A stretch of 64,000 bases of DNA from NCBI RefSeq assembly GCF_024199795.1, contig NZ_JANADK010000001.1, forward strand, positions 5,580,001-5,644,000, written 5' to 3'. Under the pieces are notes generated by a model. The model searched no databases. It was not told where the DNA came from and saw only the letters and a program-made list of their open reading frames with translations. This document shows, one piece after another, positions 17,031 through 25,260 of the stretch. Source of the DNA: Bradyrhizobium sp. CCGB01 (lineage in GTDB: Bacteria > Pseudomonadota > Alphaproteobacteria > Rhizobiales > Xanthobacteraceae). A program made the translations under genes and the position numbers. Position 1 is the stretch's first letter. Each line of letters opens with the position of its first letter.

Positions 17031-18149
17031 TCAGATCCGGCGGCCGGCGGCGCCGAGCTGCGATTCCAGCCAGTCGAAGATGTATTCGTTGGCAAGGCTC
17101 GGATTGTCCGCATGGGCCTGCGCCGCGCCGGTCTCGGCCGCGGTGAACACCTTCAGCACGATATCGGAGCTGCCGAGCCGCGACGTCTGCACGATCTGGC
17201 GCGCCCGGTCGGCCTTGAGCCAGCCGTCCTCGCCGAGCGTGATCAGCACCGGACAGTCGGCGCTGGAGGCCATCAGCGGCGAATGCGGCACCGGGACGAT
17301 GCTGAGGTCGCTCATCGCAAAGCGGCTGGCGAAGAAGGATCGCTCGTGCAGGTCCCACAGGCCGCCGTCGCAGACGGCCGCAGCGAGCCGCGGCTCCTGC
17401 AACACCGCGCGCGCGACGAAGGAAGAGCCCCACCCGTCGGCCACGATGGCGACGCGATCGAAATCGACGTCGCCGCGCGTCTCCAGGTAATCCATGGCGC
17501 TGGCGATCGAGCTCTCGAGGTCGCGGCGCTGCAAGAGCGTGTCGGTATAATCGTCGCGCTGGTCGCCGAGCAGGTCCAGCGCGAGCATCGACAATCCGCG
17601 CTCGCGCGCATGCGGCGCGAGCTTGAACAGGAATTCTTCCTTGCGGTGCCCGGGCTCGCCGATGCAGATCACCGTCGGAGCCCGCTTGCCCGCCGATGGC
17701 GCAGGCAGGAAATAGCCCTGCAAGGCGTGCCCGTCGTCGGCCCAGGGAATCGTGACGACCTCGCCGGCCGGACTGCGCGCCGCGAGGAAGCGCCGCGCGC
17801 ATTCCTGCATCGCCAGCACCGCGACCCAGCGGCGCTCGTCCGCCGGGTCCAGCGGCATCGCGGCCGCGCCGTAGTAGTTCAGAGCCCGCAGCCAGTTGCG
17901 TTGCGCGGTCGCCATGTGGCCTTCCACGAAGGCCGCCTCGGCACGATGACGGTTGGCCTGCGCCAGCTTCTTCCACTCGCGATGCCAGGACTGCTCGCCG
18001 TCCTGCTTGAGCTGGCGCGCGATCATCAGGCATTCTGCGATAGTGGCGCCGCCCTCCTGTGCCGCGGTGAGGAGCCGCGTGAATTCAGCGGAGATGTCCT
18101 CTCTCTCCGGGCAGAGGATCCAGTCGTCGGAGAGGCATGCGGGTATCAT
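17031..18149 (-). CDS. alpha/beta-hydrolase fold protein, apparently lacking the nucleophile
   Basis: 372 residues. N-terminal ~120 residues are helical, with a cap of the FrsA or dihydroxypseudooxynicotine-hydrolase type, followed by an alpha/beta-hydrolase core: APTVICIGEPGHRKEEFLF (oxyanion-side strand), LSMLALDLLGDQRDD, a helix, then VAIVADGWGSSFVARAVL where the nucleophile elbow should be. The expected G-x-S-x-G is A-D-G-W-G (237-241), placing Gly239 at the Ser position. A strand with LITLGEDGWLKAD (possible acid) and a late His346 remain. It may be a non-catalytic binding protein or use a different mechanism. It is convergent with the MarR gene, nine bases away. Confidence 0.75.
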   Translation of the reverse strand: MIPACLSDDWILCPEREDISAEFTRLLTAAQEGGATIAECLMIARQLKQDGEQSWHREWKKLAQANRHRAEAAFVEGHMATAQRNWLRALNYYGAAAMPLDPADERRWVAVLAMQECARRFLAARSPAGEVVTIPWADDGHALQGYFLPAPSAGKRAPTVICIGEPGHRKEEFLFKLAPHARERGLSMLALDLLGDQRDDYTDTLLQRRDLESSIASAMDYLETRGDVDFDRVAIVADGWGSSFVARAVLQEPRLAAAVCDGGLWDLHERSFFASRFAMSDLSIVPVPHSPLMASSADCPVLITLGEDGWLKADRARQIVQTSRLGSSDIVLKVFTAAETGAAQAHADNPSLANEYIFDWLESQLGAAGRRI

Positions 18150-18420
18150 CGGAGCTACGCTTCATGATGGCGTTACCCCTGTTTGAGTAAACTATTTTGG
18201 TTCACCAACCAAGCTGCGGTGCGCCGAATGAGAGCCCTTTAACATCACCATCGCTTGAACATCGCTTGATCGCGGGAATATGTTGCATGCATGACATTCC
18301 AATTCGTCATAAGGCGGAAACTGGCAAGAGGTGGCACTGATTCTTAGCCGCGCACCTCTTGCCATGATGGCCGTCATACCTATATCGGCGCACGCTCGTT
18401 GACAGTCGCAGCCAAACAAA

Positions 18421-19392
18421 TCAGCCGAGCTTCCAGCCGACCTCCTGCGTAAAGCTTTCGTAGAAGGCGCGGTCGTAGGCTTGCTCCGGAGTCGCGCGTA
18501 CGCGCTCGTCAAGACGCTTTGCGTCCTCACCCACAAGAATGCGCCACCGCTCCGCCCTCACGCCATCCAGGATCATCTTCGCGGCTTGCGCCGCGGTCGT
18601 GGGCGCGTCCTCGAGGAAGCTGCGGGCGCGCTCGGCGAACACCGCCTGGATGTCCTCGTCCGACATCTTGTCGGCGTCCGGCACGCCGGCCGCGACCATG
18701 CGCTTGCGGGTCAGCGCGACCTCGTCGGGATTGAGTCGCTCCGACCCGTCGGCGCTCTGCACCTTGCGCGAATTGGAGACGATCGAGGTGCCGATATGGC
18801 CGGGCATCACCACCGAGCATTTGACGTGCGGCGCGTGCAGGCGAAGGTCGTTGATCAGCGCTTCGGTAAATCCCTTCACGGCGAACTTCGCCGAGCTGTA
18901 GGCGGTGTGCGCCTGCCCCATGCCGATCGACGCCCAGAAGCCGTTGACGCTGGCGGTGTTGACGATGTGGGCCTCGTCCGCCGCCACCAGCATCGGCAGG
19001 AAGGTACGGACGCCGAGATAGACGCCGCCCCAACAGATGTTGAAGGTGCGCTCCCACTGCTCGCGCGTGTTGGTGAACAGGCTGCCGCCGCCCCCGATGC
19101 CGGCGTTGTTGAACAGCAGATGGATCTTGTCCGTCTTCTGCTGCTCGGCGAGCTCATCGCGAAAACGCTTCAGGTGATCCTCGATCGAGACGTCGGCGAC
19201 ATGCGTCGTGACGCGCAGGCCCTGCGGCAGCTTCTCGACCTCGCAGAGCCGTTTGGTCTCGGCCATCGCGGCCTCCGAGACGTCGCACATCGCGACATTG
19301 CAGCCCTCGGCGACGAGCTGCCGCGCGAGCTCGCGTCCCATTCCCGTGCCGCCGCCGGTGATGACGGCGATCTTTCCTGCAAAATCCTTCAT
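18421..19392 (-). CDS. SDR family NAD(P)-dependent oxidoreductase
   Basis: 323-residue classical short-chain dehydrogenase. The cofactor loop is TGGGTGMGR (12-20), NNAG motif at 95-98, catalytic Ser148, and Tyr165/Lys169 in AYSSAKF. The chain is longer at its C terminus than the usual 250 residues, with an extra helical part after residue 240. The substrate, an alcohol or ketone, is not predictable. It is in tandem upstream of the DapA-family gene with a 145-bp gap, so co-transcription is possible but not shown. The 271-bp region upstream (18150-18420) lies after its stop and shows nothing recognisable. Confidence 0.88.
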   Translation of the reverse strand: MKDFAGKIAVITGGGTGMGRELARQLVAEGCNVAMCDVSEAAMAETKRLCEVEKLPQGLRVTTHVADVSIEDHLKRFRDELAEQQKTDKIHLLFNNAGIGGGGSLFTNTREQWERTFNICWGGVYLGVRTFLPMLVAADEAHIVNTASVNGFWASIGMGQAHTAYSSAKFAVKGFTEALINDLRLHAPHVKCSVVMPGHIGTSIVSNSRKVQSADGSERLNPDEVALTRKRMVAAGVPDADKMSDEDIQAVFAERARSFLEDAPTTAAQAAKMILDGVRAERWRILVGEDAKRLDERVRATPEQAYDRAFYESFTQEVGWKLG

Positions 19393-19537
19393 GGGACTTT
19401 CGGCCCCTCCCCTTGTCGGTATGTTTCTTTCATCGCTGCGCTGTTCGCGCGAGCGCGCGCAAAATGTAGCAGCGCCGCATCCGCAGGTAAAAGCGGATCG
19501 GCGCTGCTGTTCGACATCGATTATTTCGGCGCGCGGA

Positions 19538-20446
19538 CTATTCGGCCGCTTCGACGCGTTGACCGCCCAATGCGCCGAGCGCCTCCAGCGCCTTGCGAGT
19601 TGCGGCCTGCTGCGCGGGCGTAGCCTCCGGCATCGGCGCGCGCGGATACGTCTTCGGCAGGCCCTGGAGCGTCTGCGCGTAGCGCGTGCAGGCCGGCAGA
19701 TTGTCGGCGATCACAGCGTTCCACAGCGTCAGCAGCTTCTTGTGCAGGTCGAGCGCGCGCGGATGGTCGCCCGCCTTCACCGCATCCCACAGCGCGACGG
19801 AGGCATGCGGCGCCGCGGTCAGGATCGCGGCGATCGAGCCGTGGGCCCCGAGCGTGTAGGACGGATACATGAGGGCATCGACCGCGCTGTAGATCAGCTT
19901 GTCCGGCGCCATCATCATGAGATCCGCGAACAGCTTGAGATCGCCCGCGCTCTGCTTGACGCCGATCACCAGCGGCACCTCGGTCATGATCCGCGTCAGC
20001 AGCGCCGGCGAGAGGTACGACCACGGCACCACGTTGTAGATGATGATGGGCATGCCGGTCTCGTCCGCCATGGCGCGGAAGTGCGCCACCATGGCTTCGT
20101 CGTCCGGCTTGAACAGGTAATGCACCGGCGTGACCTGGAGGGCGGCGACATTCATGTCGCGCACCAGCTTGCCGCGGCGGATCGCATCGCGTGTGGAGTC
20201 CACGATGATGCCGGCGATCACGGGAATGCGGCCCTTCACCGCCTCCACCGTCGCTTCCATCAGGTCGCGATATTCCTCGTGATCGAGCGTGTGGCCCTCG
20301 CCGGTCGAGCCGCCGGCCGCAACGCCATGCGCGCCGGCGCCGATCATCCAGTCGACCTGGGGCGCCACCAGCGTGTAGTCAATCTCGCCGTCTTTGCGGA
20401 ACGGCGTCGTCATCGGCGGGATCACGCCGGTCGGTCGTACCTTCAT
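19538..20446 (-). CDS. DapA-family (dihydrodipicolinate synthase-like) aldolase/lyase
   Basis: 302 residues from ATG (complement of 20446), matching the (beta/alpha)8 class I aldolase family. The Schiff-base lysine is Lys164 in VIGVKQSAGD and the conserved Tyr is Tyr137 in IIIYNVV; GSTGEGHTLDHEEY is the GxxGE motif. Members act as N-acetylneuraminate lyase, KDG aldolase, HOGA or DapA. The dispersal near an SDR and away from lysine genes suggests a catabolic paralogue rather than the biosynthetic DapA. A longer frame up to 20572 is not supported. Confidence 0.86.
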   Translation of the reverse strand: MKVRPTGVIPPMTTPFRKDGEIDYTLVAPQVDWMIGAGAHGVAAGGSTGEGHTLDHEEYRDLMEATVEAVKGRIPVIAGIIVDSTRDAIRRGKLVRDMNVAALQVTPVHYLFKPDDEAMVAHFRAMADETGMPIIIYNVVPWSYLSPALLTRIMTEVPLVIGVKQSAGDLKLFADLMMMAPDKLIYSAVDALMYPSYTLGAHGSIAAILTAAPHASVALWDAVKAGDHPRALDLHKKLLTLWNAVIADNLPACTRYAQTLQGLPKTYPRAPMPEATPAQQAATRKALEALGALGGQRVEAAE

Positions 20447-20787
20447 GGTCTGCCCTCGCGTTTCCTTTGGTCCTGTGCCGGTCCCGCTCTTTTGACGAGT
20501 ATCCGCACGCCTCGAAGCGTATCGCCTGTGCAGCCTCTGTGAAGGGCCGTCCGCGCGGCACAGCCCCCACAATCAATCATTCCTGCAGCCATTCCTGCAG
20601 TGATTCCTTGTGGGTTCCCCGTATTTGCCCGGCTTCGGTTTAGGGGCAATTTTTTTACAATCCGAATCATCAAATGAGGGTGGACGCTGGGTCGAGTCGG
20701 CCAGGCCAGCGTGTTGTTTCCGTCACAGGCTCTGGCACTCCGCTTGCATCCTCTTCGTGGTCAGAAACTACCGATGAGGTGACAGGA
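20447..20787. other. 341-bp intergenic region
   Basis: Between the divergent DapA-family gene and the small protein at 20788. Contains an AT-rich patch at 20640-20672 (GGGGCAATTTTTTTACAATC) that may hold a promoter, and a tandem ATTCCTGCAG(C/T)(C/G)ATTCCTGCAGTGATTCC pattern near 20578-20604. No gene is supported. Confidence 0.4.
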
Positions 20788-21027
20788 ATGTTCGTGACCG
20801 TCGTTGCCGTGCTCTGCCGGCTGAGCGCAGCCAGCTCAGGCAGTTGCATCGAGGAAATCGTGACCGACAGCAACATGACGCCCGAGATATCGATGATGCA
20901 ATGCGCGATCGGTGCACAGGCACCGCTTGCAAAATGGATGGGCGAGCATCCGATCTATCACGCCAACTGGCGCCTCGAGCGCTACAAATGCGTGCCGGGT
21001 CACTACGAGATCAAGGGCCACGCCTAA
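20788..21027 (+). CDS. small conserved protein of unknown function
   Basis: 79 residues from ATG at 20788. The N terminus MFVTVVAVLCRLSAASSG is hydrophobic enough for a secretion signal or membrane anchor. The rest has CIEEIVTDSNMTPEISMMQC and LERYKCVPGHYEIKGHA, three cysteines (counting CIEE, MQC and YKC) and an ending typical of a compact secreted domain. I do not recognise a named family; the composition and cysteine spacing suggest a real gene. An earlier in-frame start at 20674 adds a Ser/Gly-rich stretch that looks non-coding. Confidence 0.6.
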   Translation: MFVTVVAVLCRLSAASSGSCIEEIVTDSNMTPEISMMQCAIGAQAPLAKWMGEHPIYHANWRLERYKCVPGHYEIKGHA

Positions 21028-21163
21028 GGTCCCGCAAAACTACTGATACCAAGACGACGGATGAGGAAACGCCCGGAGGCCGTCTGGTCTCTCCGCGCGG
21101 CACTGCCAGCGCCAGACGCCATTGCGGCGGCGCGCGCCTTGTGACGACGATCACAGCTTCCCC

Positions 21164-22138
21164 TCAGGCCACCGCACGCAGGATGATCGCACGCGCCTGC
21201 CGCCCTTCCGGCGTCGGCATCAGCGCGTAATTGTGCGGCTGGTCACGGCGCAGATGCAGCTCGACCGGCACGCCCACCGCCCTCGCCCGCTCCGCGAGAT
21301 CGACGCTGTCGGGGTAAAGCAGATCGCGCGTCCCTGCGAAGATCGTCATCGGCGCCAGCGCGCGGAAGGCGCCGTTGAGCGGGCTGACGAAGGGATGGCC
21401 GATATCGAGCTCGCCGGCATAGAGCCGCGCCGCCTCGATGATCCCCGGAATATCCTGGATCGGATCGCGGCCTGCGATCTCGACCTGCTCCGGGCGGCTG
21501 ACCGACGCATCGGCCGCGGGCGAGATCAGCACCAGCCGGTTCGGCTGCCGATGGCCGCGATCGCGCAGCCATTGGCAGGCGGCGAGCGCAAGCCCCGCAC
21601 CGGCCGAATTGCCGACCACCGTGACCTTTGCGGGCCCCGCGTCTTCGAGCAGCATCCGCAGCAGCTCGGCCGTCACCGGCACGACGTCCTTCGCAGTGGC
21701 GCGCGGCGCGAGCGGATAGATCGGCACCACGCACACGACTCTCGCCTTGCGCGTCATCTGTCCGACGAAGCGCCAATGCGCCGGCACGATCTCGTTGATG
21801 TAGCCGCCGCCATGCAGAAACATGACGTGGTTGCAGCCCTCATGGCCCGACGACGGCGCGGTGTAATAGACCGGCCATCCGCCCATCTTGGTCAGCGTCG
21901 CCTCGACGCCGCGGCCAAGTCCCGTCGGCTCATACGAGGCTGGCGCCAATGCAAGCTTCTGCACATGCGCCTGCACGGCCTCGGCGGACGCGAGCTGCTG
22001 CTTGTAGGGAAGCCGCCGCAGCAGCGCGTTGAAGCATCGGCTTTGCAAGCTCGGCGCGGGATCGGCGGGTGGCCGCATCCCCAACAATCGGCCGCCCGGA
22101 CAAAACTGAAAGGCCGATGCGATCCTTGCAACGCTCAT
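21164..22138 (-). CDS. alpha/beta-hydrolase, HSL-type esterase/lipase
   Basis: 324 residues, hormone-sensitive-lipase family. HGGG at 109-112 supplies the oxyanion hole, the nucleophile is Ser178 in GNSAGAG, an acid lies in DLLYPDSVDL and a C-terminal His in QPHNYALM. These enzymes hydrolyse short acyl esters. It is divergent from the TetR gene at 22261; the shared 122-bp gap contains a strong -10 element and a palindrome, so control by that TetR is likely. Confidence 0.88.
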   Translation of the reverse strand: MSVARIASAFQFCPGGRLLGMRPPADPAPSLQSRCFNALLRRLPYKQQLASAEAVQAHVQKLALAPASYEPTGLGRGVEATLTKMGGWPVYYTAPSSGHEGCNHVMFLHGGGYINEIVPAHWRFVGQMTRKARVVCVVPIYPLAPRATAKDVVPVTAELLRMLLEDAGPAKVTVVGNSAGAGLALAACQWLRDRGHRQPNRLVLISPAADASVSRPEQVEIAGRDPIQDIPGIIEAARLYAGELDIGHPFVSPLNGAFRALAPMTIFAGTRDLLYPDSVDLAERARAVGVPVELHLRRDQPHNYALMPTPEGRQARAIILRAVA

Positions 22139-22182
22139 GTGACGTCTCCGCCAGACCAGGCTCTGCGTGGCGACGAAAAGGC

Positions 22183-22229
22183 TTGTTCAACCGCCGCCAC
22201 ATGCGGATATAATGCGAGCATTCGCTCGC
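22183..22229 (+). promoter_or_regulatory. promoter and probable operator of the tetR gene
   Basis: A -10 hexamer TATAAT (22208-22213) with TTGTTC at 22183-22188 (19-bp spacer). Starting at the next base is the perfect palindrome GCGAGC-ATTC-GCTCGC (22214-22229), ideally placed to block the start site. A wider AATGCGAG (22211-22218)/CTCGCATT (22238-22245) repeat overlaps it. It is 32-78 bp upstream of the tetR ATG. Confidence 0.7.
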
Positions 22230-22260
22230 TTTTCATACTCGCATTCGGATCGCAGATCTC

Positions 22261-22884
22261 ATGGCGCGCAAACCTCCGACAAAACCCCGGAAAAATGCCT
22301 CGCAGGCGCGATCCCGCGCCACCGTCGATGCGCTGGTCGAGGCAACTGCTCGCATTCTGGTCCGCGAAGGTTTTGAGAAGACCAGCACCAACCGGATCGC
22401 CGAAATCGCCGGCGTCAGCGTCGGCTCGCTCTACCAGTATTTTCCCAGCAAGGAGGCGCTCGTCGCCGCCGTGATCGACCGTCACAACGAGGAGATCATG
22501 ACGATCGTCCGCGCAGCATTCGTCGAGGTCGCCGATATGCCGATCGAGAAGGCCGTGCGGAAACTCGTCACCGTCGCGATCGAGGCCCATCACATCGACC
22601 CGAACCTGCACCGCGTGCTCGCCGAGCAGATCCCGCGTTCGGGCCGGCTCGCCGAGGTCGAAGCCTTCAACCACGAGGTCCACGCCCTCGTGCGCGCCTA
22701 TCTCGAAAGCCGCCGCAAGGAAATGCGCAAGATCGATCCAGGGCTCGCAGCCTTCATCTGCGTCAGCGCGATCGAAGCCGTCGCGCACAACACAGTGCTG
22801 AACCAGGCCGAGATGCTGTCGGAGAAGATGGTGAGGACGCTGGTGGATGAGACGACGCGGATGGTGGTGGGGTATTTGAGGTAA
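22261..22884 (+). CDS. TetR/AcrR family transcriptional regulator
   Basis: 207 residues. After a basic N terminus (MARKPPTKPRKNASQARSRA) the DNA-binding domain is canonical: VDALVEATARILVREGFEKT, SVGSLYQYFPSKEALVAAV. The C-terminal ligand domain is helical and includes RKEMRKIDPGLAAFICVSAIEAVAHN. It resembles TetR proteins annotated with a TetR_C_33-like domain. Divergent from an esterase gene with an operator-like palindrome between them. Confidence 0.9.
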   Translation: MARKPPTKPRKNASQARSRATVDALVEATARILVREGFEKTSTNRIAEIAGVSVGSLYQYFPSKEALVAAVIDRHNEEIMTIVRAAFVEVADMPIEKAVRKLVTVAIEAHHIDPNLHRVLAEQIPRSGRLAEVEAFNHEVHALVRAYLESRRKEMRKIDPGLAAFICVSAIEAVAHNTVLNQAEMLSEKMVRTLVDETTRMVVGYLR

Positions 22885-23008
22885 CGGCGTAACTGCGGAT
22901 GGAACGGTATCCTCGAAACCGTTGCAGTTTCGGCACACTGATTCGGTTCCTGCCTCTGCACGCGTGAGTCCGATTGCGTTGATCGCCAATGGCCGCAATG
23001 ATCAACGG

Positions 23009-23197
23009 ATGCAGCGCAATTCAGAAACGATCAGTGAAGTTGCGAGGTATCTTGCGCTCGCCGAAGATTGCCGCGCGCACGCGTCGGAGGCGCGATGGGC
23101 GCCTGATGAGGCAGCTTGGCTGGCCCTTGCGGATGAGTGGCAAGCGCTCGCGCAACAGCTTCCTAATCGCGCTAGTCCTCGCGCCGCATCCGACTGA
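23009..23197 (+). CDS. small conserved protein of unknown function
   Basis: 62 residues from ATG at 23009, mostly helical: ISEVARYLALAEDCRAHASEARWAPDEAAWLALADEWQALAQQL. The repeated Ala/Trp/Glu helix resembles short proteins found in many copies in Bradyrhizobium genomes, with the LAxxWxxLA motif typical of those. No function is known to me. Its 3' end overlaps the minus-strand gene at 23172 by 26 bp. Confidence 0.55.
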   Translation: MQRNSETISEVARYLALAEDCRAHASEARWAPDEAAWLALADEWQALAQQLPNRASPRAASD

Positions 23198-23345
23198 CAG
23201 CCACGATCAGGTCGGGCCGTTCAAGAACTTCAACCAACTGATCAAGAATGACGCGCTCGTTGTTGCGCGGCTGAGGCTTCAAATACTCTTCAAGAATCCG
23301 CTGCGCATCGCTGACGGCTTGAAGAGCTAGCTGGTCATCTCGCAT
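23172..23345 (-). CDS. small conserved protein of unknown function
   Basis: 57 residues from ATG (complement of 23345), which has GGTGAG four bases upstream; longer starts to 23423 lack a ribosome site. The sequence MRDDQLALQAVSDAQRILEEYL followed by RVILDQLVEVLERPDLIVAV resembles the short Bradyrhizobium proteins with a QAVSDAQRIL helix that occur in multiple copies. It lacks the GYGLRV-like ending I expect from that group, so it may be shortened. Confidence 0.55.
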   Translation of the reverse strand: MRDDQLALQAVSDAQRILEEYLKPQPRNNERVILDQLVEVLERPDLIVAVSRMRRED

Positions 23346-23423
23346 GCAACTCACCATGACGTGTGACGGACTAGAGACTAGCGTGGATGGATTTTGTTCC
23401 AACTGAATTAAAAATGTTTGCAT

Positions 23424-23977
23424 GCGCGGATTGAGAAATGGCGCCTAGTCTTCAAATCGCGCACTTTTACGCATGAACAACGGTGCCAACGCTTGGCATG
23501 CCCGCAAAGACAAGTTGAAAGACTTCAAGTGGAAGGGCCCGTGGACAAATCGACAACCTACGCCGCGCGTAGGTCTGTCGTTGTCGATCGTTAGCGCGCA
23601 TTGGATGGCGACGGAGGGCGCGGGCGCTTAACCGACAGCATTGCTGACTTGATGGGTCGAGCGAACTCGCGAGAGAAATCCGGACGCCCTGAGGCGGGAC
23701 AATGTCTGACGTGTCGGCGCAATTTGCTGGCCATGAGCCCCGTCCTACAAGGCTGGCACGATGACATCATGCCCCTGTTTTGCCCGACGGGTCAAATCGC
23801 TTCGGAAAAACATCATTCTGCCAATGACATCGCTACTGTGCATGGGGTTGTTTTCGGCATTTTGATTTGCCGCACCCGCCCCGAAGCAGCCGTCCGCTAC
23901 CGATGGTCGCGCAAGCGCCGCCGGCGGGAGCGAACTCCACGCCCCGATCAATCCACCCGACAGATGATTTGGAATAA
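23424..23977. other. gene-poor region upstream of tRNA-Pro
   Basis: About 550 bp between a small protein and the tRNA with no convincing gene and less GC than the surroundings. Short open frames exist (for example 23473-23631 and 23601-23999), but the latter runs into the tRNA. This could be a decayed insertion next to a tRNA target site; no integrase or flanking direct repeat is visible. Confidence 0.4.
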
Positions 23978-24055
23978 TGGTCGGAGCGAGAGGATTTGAA
24001 CCTCCGACCCCTAGTCTCCCAGACTAGTGCGCTAACCGGGCTGCGCCACGCTCCG
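23978..24055 (-). tRNA. tRNA-Pro (anticodon GGG)
   Basis: Folds as a complete cloverleaf on the minus strand: acceptor stem CGGAGCG/CGCTCCG, D arm with GCGCAGCCCGGTTAGCGC, anticodon stem CTAGT/ACTAG with loop CTGGGAG giving GGG, T arm GTCGGAGGTTCAAATCCTC, discriminator A and an encoded CCA (23978-23980). The GGG anticodon reads CCC and CCU. Confidence 0.95.
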
Positions 24056-24180
24056 AACGTCGTTCCATTAGCTAGGATCGCTGCTTTGCGCAAGGCGAGG
24101 TCACACCATTTTGGCGCCTCTCCTGAAGAGGGCCGGTGCCGAAAGCACCCGGAACTGCCCGCAAAGCCGGCCGATCCGCC

Positions 24181-24762
24181 CTAGCCGTCCTTCATTGCCT
24201 GATCCAGCATGTCCCGGCAGGCGACGAGATCGGCGAGCGCCCGTCCGAGCCGCTCCCGGTCCAGCGCGCTGGGGCCGGCGGGCGCGGCGGGAGTGCCGCC
24301 CTTGCGGAAGGTGGTGAGGATGTCCTCGTCGTCGACCTCCGTGAAGCGGAAGTCGATGCCTTCCTCCTCGTCGCCCTGGTAGTCGTCATCGTCGGCATCG
24401 GTGATGCCCTTGATGGGCGCCTCTTCGTCGTCGGGCTCCATCAGGCTCGCGCCGATGGCGTCCTCGATGGCTCCGAACGAGACCGCGGCCGCGCCGTCGG
24501 CGAGGCCCTGCACCGATTTGACGCCGTGCTCTTTCAGGATCCGCTGCACCCCGCGGATGGTATAGCCCTCCCCGTAGAGGAGACGGCGGATGCCCTTGAG
24601 AAGGTCGACGTCGTCGGGACGGTAATAGCGGCGGCCGCCGCTGCGCTTCATCGGCTTGATCTGGGAGAATCGGGTCTCCCAGAACCGCAGCACGTGCTGC
24701 GGAATGTCGAGTTCCTGCGCTACTTCGCTGATGGTTCGGAACGCATCCGGCGCCTTGTCCAA
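24181..24762 (-). CDS. MerR family transcriptional regulator
   Basis: 193 residues from a TTG start with AAGGA upstream. The N-terminal MerR HTH reads [20 protein letters not shown] followed by WETRF and [16 protein letters not shown], as in the RacA/MlrA-like MerR branch; an acidic middle ([24 protein letters not shown]) and a short C-terminal helix follow instead of a metal site. No conserved cysteines. It follows ihfA with a 24-bp gap, a pairing common in alphaproteobacteria, so it is probably the last gene of the plsX-fabH-ihfA unit. Confidence 0.88.
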   Translation of the reverse strand: MDKAPDAFRTISEVAQELDIPQHVLRFWETRFSQIKPMKRSGGRRYYRPDDVDLLKGIRRLLYGEGYTIRGVQRILKEHGVKSVQGLADGAAAVSFGAIEDAIGASLMEPDDEEAPIKGITDADDDDYQGDEEEGIDFRFTEVDDEDILTTFRKGGTPAAPAGPSALDRERLGRALADLVACRDMLDQAMKDG

Positions 24763-24786
24763 ATGCCAATCCTTTCCGAAGGGCGA

Positions 24787-25128
24787 TTACGCCTCGGGTT
24801 GAGCCTTGCTGGCGTCGCCATTGCCGCGATGCTGGGTGTTGATCCGCTGCTTCAGGATCGCCGACGGCTTGAACACCATCACCCGGCGCGGTGAGATCGG
24901 CACCTCGGTTCCCGTCTTCGGATTACGGCCGATACGCTGCCCCTTCTTGCGGACCATGAAGGAGCCGAACGAGGACAATTTCACCGTCTCGCCCTTCTCG
25001 AGGCAGTCGGTGATCTCCTTCAGCACGAGTTCCACGAAGGCGGACGATTCCGTCCGCGACAGGCCCACCTTCTGGTAGACGGCCTCGCAGAGATCGACAC
25101 GCGTTACGGTTTTACTTTGATCGGTCAT
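24787..25128 (-). CDS. ihfA: integration host factor subunit alpha
   Basis: 113 residues from ATG (complement of 25128); an upstream in-frame ATG at 25155 would add nine. HU/IHF fold: [33 protein letters not shown], the DNA-clasping arm [22 protein letters not shown] with the intercalating Pro in NPKTG, and [12 protein letters not shown]. The C terminus is ~13 residues longer than E. coli IhfA. IHF bends DNA as a heterodimer with IhfB, which is not in this window. It lies between fabH and merR. Confidence 0.93.
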   Translation of the reverse strand: MTDQSKTVTRVDLCEAVYQKVGLSRTESSAFVELVLKEITDCLEKGETVKLSSFGSFMVRKKGQRIGRNPKTGTEVPISPRRVMVFKPSAILKQRINTQHRGNGDASKAQPEA

Positions 25129-25260
25129 CGCCCTGCCCCACATCACGGCGAACAATTGTTGTCTGAAATTATGAGGTTACGATACGCGGGTCAACAGCGC
25201 TCATCAATGCAGACGCATCGATAATGAGCGCTGATTCCGGCAAAATTTTATCGACTGTGA

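Noticed and set aside
23473-23631. 52-codon frame with a Lys/Trp-rich start
   Set aside because: Possible but too short, no ribosome site and no known relative.
23601-23999. 132-codon frame next to tRNA-Pro
   Set aside because: Ends inside the tRNA and has no family-like sequence.
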